Assembly: GCA_027306715.1 (NCBI GenBank)
Contig: DAHUZG010000219.1
Span: 1-11,555, forward strand
Reading direction: 5' to 3'
DNA from: Acidimicrobiaceae bacterium
GTDB taxonomy: Bacteria; Actinomycetota; Acidimicrobiia; Acidimicrobiales; Bog-793
DNA length: 11,555 nucleotides
This document shows positions 5,905 through 11,555 of this stretch, piece by piece (within the stretch, counting starts at the first letter, position 1; each line of letters opens with the position of its first letter). A program made the translations under genes and the position numbers. A model generated the notes under the pieces. The model was not told the origin of the DNA, did no database searches, and was given only the letters and a program-made list of their open reading frames with translations.

Positions 5905-6807
5905 GTGATCGTCGACGTGCATGCGCACTACTACCCGCGCCGGTACCTGGAGCGCATCGACCGGGCGGACCTGCCCTACCCCGGTGTCGCCCCGCTCGGC
6001 GCCCAGACGATCGACGAGCGGCTGGCGCTGCTCGACCGCTGCGGGGTCGACGTCCAGGTGCTCTCGCTCTCCCAGGCCCAGCCCTACCTTCCTGCGGCCA
6101 AGGACGCCGCCGAGGCCGCCTCGATGGGCAACGACCTGTTCGCCGAGCTCTGTGCCGAGCACGCCGGGCGCTTCTACACCCTGGCCGTGCTGCCGCTGCC
6201 GTTCGTCGACGAGTCGCTCGCCGAGATCGACCGGGCGCTCTCGCTCTCGCCGGTGGTCGGCTTCACGATGGGCTGCACGATCGCCGGGCGCCAGGTCGAC
6301 GACCCGCAGCTCGAGCCGGTCTACGCCGAGCTCGACCGCCGGCAGGCGGCGGTGCTGCTGCACCCGGTCGGGCAGGACTGCCTCTGCTCGGACAAGGACT
6401 ACAACCTCGCCTGGCTCTGCGGAGGGACCTTCGAGGACACGATCGCCGCCACCCGCCTCGCCCTCTCGGGGATCGGCGACCGCTACCCGAACATCAAGTT
6501 CATCGTCCCGCACCTCGGTGGCACTCTGCCGTTCGTCCTTGCCCGGATGATGCGGATGACCAAAGGGCGCGGCGAGGAGGCGATCCACCGGATGTACTTC
6601 GACACCGTCTCGGGCTCGGTCGAGGCGCTTCGCTGCGCAGCCGACGTGATGGGCGCCGACCACCTCCTCTACGGGACCGACTACCCCTACGAGGCGGAGG
6701 AGGACTTCGAGGAGCGCCTCAGCTTCTTCGACCGGTCCGGGCTCGACGCCGCCACGACCGACCACATCAAGGGCGGGCTCGCCGTCGAGCTGCTCGGCAT
6801 CTCGTGA
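5905..6807 (+). CDS. ACMSD-type amidohydrolase, paralog of the 2765-3673 product
   Basis: This 300-residue metal-dependent TIM-barrel enzyme has a complete set of ligands: VDVHAH (His6, His8), His153 in LLHPVG, His203 in VPHLGGTLPF, and Asp259 in YGTDYPY. It shares many blocks with the leftward paralog, including DVHAHxYP, QVLSLxxAQPY, NDLxAELC and PHLGGTLPFV, so the two come from one duplication followed by strong divergence. The family removes CO2 from or hydrolyses carbonyl and carboxyl compounds in aromatic and related breakdown pathways. It is the first gene behind the promoter at 5775-5804. Its stop overlaps the start of the SDR gene by 4 bases (GTGA), showing translational coupling. 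That one paralog sits in each divergent operon suggests two related intermediates or two steps, rather than redundancy (inference). Confidence 0.9.
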   Translation: MIVDVHAHYYPRRYLERIDRADLPYPGVAPLGAQTIDERLALLDRCGVDVQVLSLSQAQPYLPAAKDAAEAASMGNDLFAELCAEHAGRFYTLAVLPLPFVDESLAEIDRALSLSPVVGFTMGCTIAGRQVDDPQLEPVYAELDRRQAAVLLHPVGQDCLCSDKDYNLAWLCGGTFEDTIAATRLALSGIGDRYPNIKFIVPHLGGTLPFVLARMMRMTKGRGEEAIHRMYFDTVSGSVEALRCAADVMGADHLLYGTDYPYEAEEDFEERLSFFDRSGLDAATTDHIKGGLAVELLGIS

Positions 6808-7610
6808 GCCCACAAGCGGCGGTCCGCTCGCCGCTGTCGCTGTTCGAGCTCGCCGGCAAGGTGGCCGTCGTCACCGGCGCCTCCGGAGCCTACGGGCGGG
6901 TCGTCTCGACGGCCCTCGGCGCCCTCGGCTGCCGGCTCGTGCTCGCCGGCGGCTCGCAGGAAAGCCTCGCCGCCGCCGCCGACGACGTCGCCGCGACGGG
7001 CGCCGAGGTGAGGACCGTCTGCCGGCGCCCGGACAGCCCTGCAGACGCCGAGGAGATCGTCTCGGCGGCGGTGCGCTCCTTCGGCGCCCCGCACCTGCTC
7101 GTCGTCGCCTCGGGGCACAACCATCCCGACAAGATCGAGAAGATGTCGCTCGAGAGCTGGCAGGCGGTGATCGACGCCAACCTGCGCGGGCCGTGGCTCA
7201 TGGCCAGGGCCTTCGGCGAGGCCGTCGGCGACGGGGGCCAGGGGCGGAAGGTCCTCTTCGTCTCCTCGGTCCGCGGGCGCCACGGCAACAACCAGGGCTA
7301 CTCGGCCTACTGCCCGTCGAAGGGAGGCGTCGACGCCCTGACGCGCGTGCTGGCGACGGAGTGGGGGCCCCGCGGCATCACCGTCAACGCGATCGCCCCG
7401 ACGGTGTTCCGCTCGGCGCTCACGGGCTGGATCTACGCCGACGACGAGCGCGGTCAGGCGGCGCGCCAGCGCAACGTCGCCCGCATCCCGCTCGGACGGC
7501 TCGGCGAGCCCGAGGACCTCGTCGGGATCTCGGTCTACCTCCTCTCGCCGGCGTCGGACTTCTGCACCGGCCAGGTGATCTACGTCGACGGCGGCTACAC
7601 CGCCGGATGA
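6804..7610 (+). CDS. Short-chain dehydrogenase/reductase (SDR)
   Basis: This 268-residue classical-SDR-type protein should interconvert an alcohol and a ketone with NAD(P)(H). The nucleotide motif is TGASGAYG (24-31); the glycine usually in sixth place is Ala29, as in a minority of SDRs. The usual NNAG block is replaced by VASGHN (101-106). Catalytic residues are Asn126, Ser155 (with Ser154 beside it), Tyr169 and Lys173 in YCPSK. It ends with the typical IYVDGGYTAG. The GTG start overlaps the previous stop and lacks a clear ribosome site, so translation probably depends on coupling. The downstream cyclase start also touches this gene's end. Length is slightly above the usual 250 because of about 17 residues before the Rossmann fold. 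Substrate unknown; it probably acts between the hydrolytic and decarboxylation steps (inference). Confidence 0.93.
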   Translation: MSPQAAVRSPLSLFELAGKVAVVTGASGAYGRVVSTALGALGCRLVLAGGSQESLAAAADDVAATGAEVRTVCRRPDSPADAEEIVSAAVRSFGAPHLLVVASGHNHPDKIEKMSLESWQAVIDANLRGPWLMARAFGEAVGDGGQGRKVLFVSSVRGRHGNNQGYSAYCPSKGGVDALTRVLATEWGPRGITVNAIAPTVFRSALTGWIYADDERGQAARQRNVARIPLGRLGEPEDLVGISVYLLSPASDFCTGQVIYVDGGYTAG

Positions 7611-7619
7611 GCAACAGCG

Positions 7620-7625
7620 AGGAGG
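7620..7625 (+). promoter_or_regulatory. Ribosome binding site favouring ATG 7631
   Basis: AGGAGG lies 5 bases before ATG 7631. The alternative in-frame ATG at 7607 overlaps the SDR stop as ATGA but has no ribosome site. The strong site makes 7631 the likelier start of the first cyclase; the longer form would add only eight residues. Confidence 0.65.
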
Positions 7626-7630
7626 AAGCG

Positions 7631-8533
7631 ATGGCGGCGGCCGAGACACGAGCGGGGCGTCAACCAGCGGACGGCGGCACCGCCCCGGCGGCGGCCCCGC
7701 TACCGGCAGCGCTCGGCGAGGTGGGCGTCGTCGAGCCCGCCAGCGGGCTCGTCTTCGTCGAGCTGACCCAGGAGTGGGGCCACTACACCCCGGCTCATCC
7801 CGGGTTCGCCGACGTTCAGGTGCGGAGGGTCGCCACCCATGCCGAGCACGGCGTGCTCACCCAGCACGTGCGGACGTTCTTGCACAACGGCACCCATGTC
7901 AATGCCCCGCTGCACCTCGCCCAGGGCGGCATCGGCGTCGGCGAGATCCCGATCGAGCGCTTCTTCGGCAACGGCGTCGTGCTCTCGATCCCGAAAGGCG
8001 AGTGGGAGTACGTCACCGCCACCGACCTCGAGGCGGCGAGCCCGCCGGTCGAGCGCGGCGATGCCGTCGTCGTCAACACCGGGTGGCACCGGCGCTACTC
8101 CGACAACATGGAGTACTTCGGCCACGCCCCCGGCCTCGACGAGTCGGCGGCGCGCTGGCTCGCCGATCGCGAGCCCCGTTTCGTCGGCATCGACACCGCG
8201 AACATCGACCACCCCCTCGCCACCACGCTCGCCCAGCAGCACCGCCTCGTCGGACCCTTCGTCGTCGAGCTGCCGCGCCGCTACCGCGAGCGCACCGGTC
8301 GCGAGGTGCGGGAGGACTTCCCGGCCTGGAGCCCGGCGCACCGCCTGCTCGCCCGCGCCGGCATCCCGACGGTCGAGAACGTCGGCGGCGACGTCGACGC
8401 CGTGAGCGGGATGCGCTGCGGCTTCCACGCCATGCCGTGGAACTTCTCGGGCGCCGACGCCTGCTTCGTGCGGCTGGTGGCGATCCTTGACCCGTCCGGC
8501 CAGTACCGCCTCGAGAGCGGGGAGGAGTCATGA
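7631..8533 (+). CDS. Cyclase-family metal hydrolase (kynurenine formamidase/isatin hydrolase fold), with Asn in the metal motif
   Basis: This 300-residue protein belongs to the cyclase family (PF04199 type), whose known members hydrolyse N-formylkynurenine, isatin and similar amides or lactams with Zn or Mn. The hallmark HxGTHxDxPxH appears at residues 85-95 as HNGTHVNAPLH: the usual metal-binding Asp is Asn91, while His85, His89 and His95 remain. Later family features are GIDTANIDHPL (187-196), His237 in AHRLLARAGIP and Glu249 in VENVGG. About 40 extra residues precede the first strand (LVFVELTQEWG) and are rich in Ala, Pro and Gly. It is paired with the next gene, sharing RFFGxGV, SIPK, ED(L)EAA, NTG and VENVGG/IENVGG blocks, and its stop overlaps that gene's start. 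It may be active with altered metal binding, belong to an Asn-bearing subfamily, or partner the next protein. Confidence 0.9.
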   Translation: MAAAETRAGRQPADGGTAPAAAPLPAALGEVGVVEPASGLVFVELTQEWGHYTPAHPGFADVQVRRVATHAEHGVLTQHVRTFLHNGTHVNAPLHLAQGGIGVGEIPIERFFGNGVVLSIPKGEWEYVTATDLEAASPPVERGDAVVVNTGWHRRYSDNMEYFGHAPGLDESAARWLADREPRFVGIDTANIDHPLATTLAQQHRLVGPFVVELPRRYRERTGREVREDFPAWSPAHRLLARAGIPTVENVGGDVDAVSGMRCGFHAMPWNFSGADACFVRLVAILDPSGQYRLESGEES

Positions 8534-9354
8534 GCACGAGCGCCGACAGCGGCACCCCGGCGGGCAGCGACGGGCTGCGCTTCTACAACCTGAGCCACGA
8601 GCTCGAGCACAACATGGTGCAGTGGCCCTCGCCGATGAGCCCGCCGCTCGTCGTCCACAAGCGCTACTACCACGCGATGCACGATTTCTACGCCGTCGAG
8701 TACGACGGCATCATGCACCGCGGCACGCACATGGACACCCCGATCCACGTCACCGCCGACCAGCCGTACCTCGACGGGTTCCCGCTCTGGCGCTTCTTCG
8801 GCACCGGCGTCGCCGTCTCGATCCCGAAGCAGAAGTGGGGCGTGATCACCCCTGAGGACCTCGAGGCGGCGCGCCCGGAGATCCGCCCCGGCGACATCGT
8901 CATGATCAACACCGGCGCCCACCGCCACTTCGGCGACAACGACATCTACTACTCGTACTCGCCGGGCCTGCACGAGCCCGCCGCGCAGTGGCTCGTCGAC
9001 AAGGGCGTGAAGCTCGTCGGCGTCGACGTGCAGGCCCTCGACCACCCGCTCGGGACCCGCATGGTCATCCACGGCCCGGGCCCGATCCTGCCGCACCTCA
9101 TCGAGGAGTACCGCGCCGAGACCGGTCGCGACGTGCACGAGGACTTCCCGAGATGGGAGCCGGCGCACAAGACGATGCTGCTTGCCGGGATCCCCGGGAT
9201 CGAGAACGTCGGCGGCGAGCTCGACGCCGTGACCGGCAAGCGCTGCACGTTCTTCTGCTTCCCGACCCGGCTCAAGGAGGGCGACGGGAGCCCGATCCGC
9301 GTCGTCGCCGTGCTCGACCCCGAGCAGCGCTTCCGCTTCCCGAGCGGACGATGA
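8530..9354 (+). CDS. Cyclase-family metal hydrolase with canonical motif
   Basis: This 274-residue protein has the full family motif HRGTHMDTPIH (residues 63-73), with metal ligands His63, His67 and Asp69 and the conserved His73. His213 in AHKTMLLAGIP and Glu225 in IENVGG complete the expected site. Members open cyclic amides or hydrolyse N-acyl groups in the cytoplasm. Its start ATG overlaps the previous stop (ATGA) and is preceded by GGGGAGG about 4 bases upstream. It is a diverged tandem copy of the preceding gene: shared blocks run the length of both, but it lacks the long N-terminal tail and has the canonical Asp. Its stop overlaps the next start (ATGA). The conserved pairing within one operon suggests either two substrates or a hetero-oligomer. 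The substrate is not apparent from the sequence. Confidence 0.93.
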   Translation: MSTSADSGTPAGSDGLRFYNLSHELEHNMVQWPSPMSPPLVVHKRYYHAMHDFYAVEYDGIMHRGTHMDTPIHVTADQPYLDGFPLWRFFGTGVAVSIPKQKWGVITPEDLEAARPEIRPGDIVMINTGAHRHFGDNDIYYSYSPGLHEPAAQWLVDKGVKLVGVDVQALDHPLGTRMVIHGPGPILPHLIEEYRAETGRDVHEDFPRWEPAHKTMLLAGIPGIENVGGELDAVTGKRCTFFCFPTRLKEGDGSPIRVVAVLDPEQRFRFPSGR

Positions 9355-10538
9355 GCGCCGGCAGCGCGGCGACCGGCGACGCGGTGGCGGCGGGCGACGA
9401 GCGCGTCGAGGCGGCGCTCGAGCACGCCCTCTCGCTCGGCGAGGTCGGGGTGCAGGTCGCCGCCTATCTCGGCGAGGAGCTGATCGTCGATGCCGGCGCC
9501 GGGTCCGTCGAGCGCGGCGGCGAGCCGGTCGGCACCTCCAGCCTGTTCAGCGTCTTCTCGGTGACCAAGGGCATCGTCGCCACCTGCTTGCACCTGCTCG
9601 CCGAGCGCGGCGAGATCGCCTACGACGAGCTCGTCAGCGCCTACTGGCCCGAGTACGGGCGGAGGGGCAAGGAGGCGACCACCGTCGCTGACGTCCTTGC
9701 CCACCGTGCCGGTATCCCGCAGATGCCCCCCGGCGTGACGCCGGAGAAGATGTGCGACTGGGACTGGATGATCGCCGGGATCGAGGACGCCGAGCCCCGC
9801 TTCGCGCCGGGGACGACCAACGCCTACCACGAGCTCGTCTGGGGCTGGATCGCCGGCGAGCTGATCCGCCGCGCCGACCCCGCGAACCGGCCGGTCGAGC
9901 GCTTCCTCGCCGAGGAGCTGTGCGGGCCGCTCGGCATCGACTCGCTGTTCCTCGGCGTGCCCGACTCCGAGCTCGGCCGGGTGGCGCCGGTGATCTGTGA
10001 CTGGAGCCCGCAGCCGGGGGCCAATCCGCTCTTCGACGAGTCGATGCCGCTCGCAGTCTTCCCCGGCCCGGACGTGCACAACCGCCGCGACGTCCGCCAG
10101 GGCGTGCACCCCGGAGCCGGGGTGATCATGAACGCCCGCTCGGGGGCACGCCTGTTCTCGCTCCTCGCCAACCGCGGCAGCCTCGCCGGCCGCCGCTACC
10201 TGAGCGCGGAGCGGATCGCCTCGTTCGCCGCCCCGCGCCCCGACGCCGAGACCGTCGACCGGGTGATGGGCTGGGTGGCCTGGGTCGGCATCGGCGGATA
10301 CTGGCTCGGCGGCGAGTCGCCGCCGGCCTACCCGCTGCTCGGGCCGAACCCGCACGTGCTCGCCCATCCCGGGATCGGCGGCTCGATCGCCTGGGCCGAC
10401 CCCGACCTCGGGCTCTCGGTCTCGATCTGCCACAACTGGATGCAGCCCGATCCGGTGCAGGGCAGCGCCGACCCGGCGGTCAACCCGTTCCTCGAGCTGG
10501 CGGCCGCCGTGCGGGCGGTAGCGAGAGAGCGGTCCTGA
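9351..10538 (+). CDS. Serine hydrolase of the beta-lactamase/class C esterase family
   Basis: This 395-residue protein is of the beta-lactamase-fold family (PF00144 type), which includes esterases, D-aminopeptidases and carboxylesterases as well as true beta-lactamases. The nucleophile motif SxxK is Ser70-Val-Thr-Lys73 in FSVFSVTKG. The second motif Tyr is Tyr159 in NAYHELVWGW, reading YHE where class C lactamases read YxN. The third motif is HPG (339-341) in place of KTG, followed by IGGS. HPG and the YHE form fit esterases better than lactamases. No signal peptide is seen, so it is probably cytoplasmic, unlike a resistance enzyme. The ATG overlaps the stop of the second cyclase gene (ATGA) with only a weak GAGCGGA ribosome site, so translation is coupled. 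It ends the operon and likely hydrolyses an ester or amide in the pathway (inference). Confidence 0.9.
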   Translation: MSAGSAATGDAVAAGDERVEAALEHALSLGEVGVQVAAYLGEELIVDAGAGSVERGGEPVGTSSLFSVFSVTKGIVATCLHLLAERGEIAYDELVSAYWPEYGRRGKEATTVADVLAHRAGIPQMPPGVTPEKMCDWDWMIAGIEDAEPRFAPGTTNAYHELVWGWIAGELIRRADPANRPVERFLAEELCGPLGIDSLFLGVPDSELGRVAPVICDWSPQPGANPLFDESMPLAVFPGPDVHNRRDVRQGVHPGAGVIMNARSGARLFSLLANRGSLAGRRYLSAERIASFAAPRPDAETVDRVMGWVAWVGIGGYWLGGESPPAYPLLGPNPHVLAHPGIGGSIAWADPDLGLSVSICHNWMQPDPVQGSADPAVNPFLELAAAVRAVARERS

Positions 10539-10550
10539 GACCGGCGTGGA

Positions 10551-10580
10551 TTGCGCTGACGCCGTCAGATGTGGTACAGC
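10551..10580 (+). promoter_or_regulatory. Weak promoter of the binding-protein gene
   Basis: TTGCGC (10551-10556) and TACAGC (10575-10580) are 18 bases apart; the -10 is preceded by TG plus one base, an extended -10 form. The final T of TAnnnT is missing. The palindrome CTGACG-C-CGTCAG (10556-10568) lies within the spacer. Transcription would begin near 10587. Confidence 0.35.
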
Positions 10581-10583
10581 TGC

Positions 10584-10601
10584 TTCGTCACATGGGACGA
10601 A
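10584..10601. promoter_or_regulatory. Inverted repeat TTCGTC-N6-GACGAA (candidate operator)
   Basis: A perfect 6-bp inverted repeat with a 6-base spacer spans the predicted transcription start and ends just before the AAGGGGG ribosome site of the binding-protein gene. With the CTGACGCCGTCAG palindrome 16 bases upstream, it suggests regulated expression of the transporter gene separate from the catabolic operon. Confidence 0.4.
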
Positions 10602-10616
10602 AGATAAGGGGGCCCC

Positions 10617-11555
10617 ATGGGTTCAGTGATCGCAGGTGTCCGCAGGATCGGTCTTGCCTCGGCGGCGGCGCTGCTGAGCGTCGGCCTCGCCGGAGGGGCG
10701 CTCGCCGCCTCGGCGAGCCCGAGGACGCCGGCGGCACGGCACCCGTCTGCCGCCGGCGCCAACGTGGCGGCGGCCAAGGCGCTGCTCGCCAAGTACAGCC
10801 ACCCGACGGCCTTTCCGGTCTCGGTGCCGCTCAAGCGCCGCCCGGTCGGCGCCCACATCGCGGTGATGTCCTGTGGGACCTCGGTCTGCGGCCTGCTCTG
10901 GGACCTGATGCAGCCGGCCGCCAAGCTGATGGGCGTCCAGCTGAAGGAGTACCTGGCCGGCCCCTCGGTGGCCGCCGTCCCGACCGCCTTCTCGGCGATG
11001 CTCGCCTCCAAGCCGGCGGGGGTGATCATCCTCCCGACCAACCCCCTGCTCATCAAGCCGTACCTGCTGCAGCTGAAGGCCAAGCACATCCCCGTCGCCA
11101 CCGGCGGGATGCCGTGGACGACCGCCGAGCGCCGCCAGTACGGGATCGGCGCGCAGCAGTCGGGCGAGCCTTTCGCGTTCCTCGGCGGCGAGCTGCAGGC
11201 TGCCTGGGTGGTGGCCAAGTACGGCGCCAAGGCGAACGTGATGATCGAGAACATTCCCGACCTCGTCTTCAGCCCGAGCCTCGTCGCCACCTTCAAGTCC
11301 GAGATGCACCGGCTCTGCAGCGTCTGCAAGGTGACCGAGCTCGACATCCCGATCACGACGATGGGGACCACCGACACCACCCAGGAGGTCGCCGCGCTGC
11401 AACGCGACCCGGGAATCAACGTCGTGGCGACGGCGTCGGGTGAGACCTACTACGGCGTCCCCGCGGCGCTTGCCGCGGCCGGCATCCACGTCGCTCTTGT
11501 CGACAACGCCCCGGCTCCAGAGAACCTCGCCGACATCCAGAGCGGCCAGGAGACG
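10617..11555 (+). CDS. Secreted type-1 periplasmic-binding protein of an ABC transporter (C-terminus cut by window edge)
   Basis: The frame is open from ATG 10617 to the end of the window: 313 residues seen. Residues 1 to about 34 form a signal peptide: basic VRR at 8-10, a hydrophobic Ala/Leu core, and likely cleavage after an AxA in GALAASASA-like sequence near 30-33. No lipobox Cys is present; the paired Arg leaves Tat export open. The mature part, from HIAVMSCGTSVCG (80-92) on, resembles sugar-type type-1 binding proteins (Peripla_BP_4 type), with GVIILPTNPLLIKPYL (135-150) and HVALVDNAPAPENL (291-304). Four cysteines (86, 91, 234, 237) may form disulfides outside the cell. The start has AAGGGGG about 5 bases upstream. 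It lies 78 bases after the catabolic operon on the same strand. Permease and ATPase genes would be expected to the right. It probably captures the pathway substrate (inference). Confidence 0.85.
   Translation, partial: MGSVIAGVRRIGLASAAALLSVGLAGGALAASASPRTPAARHPSAAGANVAAAKALLAKYSHPTAFPVSVPLKRRPVGAHIAVMSCGTSVCGLLWDLMQPAAKLMGVQLKEYLAGPSVAAVPTAFSAMLASKPAGVIILPTNPLLIKPYLLQLKAKHIPVATGGMPWTTAERRQYGIGAQQSGEPFAFLGGELQAAWVVAKYGAKANVMIENIPDLVFSPSLVATFKSEMHRLCSVCKVTELDIPITTMGTTDTTQEVAALQRDPGINVVATASGETYYGVPAALAAAGIHVALVDNAPAPENLADIQSGQET

Noticed and set aside
9351..10538. Reading the serine hydrolase as an antibiotic-resistance beta-lactamase
   Set aside because: It has no signal peptide, reads HPG instead of KTG and YHE instead of YxN, and is embedded in a catabolic operon. 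An esterase or amidase fits better.
10530..10543. Hairpin CGGTC-CTGA-GACCG across the stop of the serine hydrolase gene as a terminator
   Set aside because: The stem is only 5 bp, includes the stop codon, and no T-run follows.

Overview
The window is very G+C-rich (about 70% by eye). Third codon positions are strongly G/C, starts are often GTG, and the promoter-like sites read TTGAC-N17-TAnnnT. This suits a high-GC actinomycete-like bacterium, but nothing here fixes the genus. Genes fill almost all of it. There are no RNA genes, insertion sequences, CRISPR arrays or phage genes, and no stretch over 300 bases lacks a gene.

The layout is a divergent catabolic cluster around an IclR-type regulator. 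A leftward operon (3673 down to 1) encodes an ACMSD-type amidohydrolase, a CocE/NonD-type serine hydrolase and a second amidohydrolase cut by the window edge. A 213-base divergent region (3674-3886) separates it from the rightward genes. That region holds a good leftward promoter and two palindromes of the same form, GGCT-N4-AGCC. The rightward genes are the IclR regulator (3887-4684), a gamma-resorcylate-decarboxylase-like amidohydrolase (4748-5710), and, behind a second promoter, a tightly packed operon. That operon encodes a fourth amidohydrolase, an SDR oxidoreductase, two tandem cyclase-family metal hydrolases and a beta-lactamase-fold serine hydrolase. Starts and stops overlap through GTGA/ATGA or sit within about 20 bases. 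A secreted type-1 periplasmic-binding protein begins at 10617 behind its own promoter-like region and runs off the right edge.

Together the genes look like a pathway that removes ester or amide decorations (CocE-like and beta-lactamase-like hydrolases), opens a cyclic or N-acyl substrate (cyclase pair), oxidises or reduces an alcohol or ketone (SDR), and decarboxylates or hydrolyses acids (four amidohydrolases). Uptake would come from an ABC system whose binding protein is seen. No oxygenase, CoA ligase or thiolase lies in the window. The substrate is unknown, and I do not recognise the cluster as a described pathway. The most interesting points are the fourfold amidohydrolase expansion under one IclR gene, an Asp-to-Asn change in the metal motif of one of the paired cyclases, an apparently lost catalytic Asp in the CocE-like enzyme, three 16-bp direct repeats before the second rightward gene, and paired palindromes in the divergent promoter.
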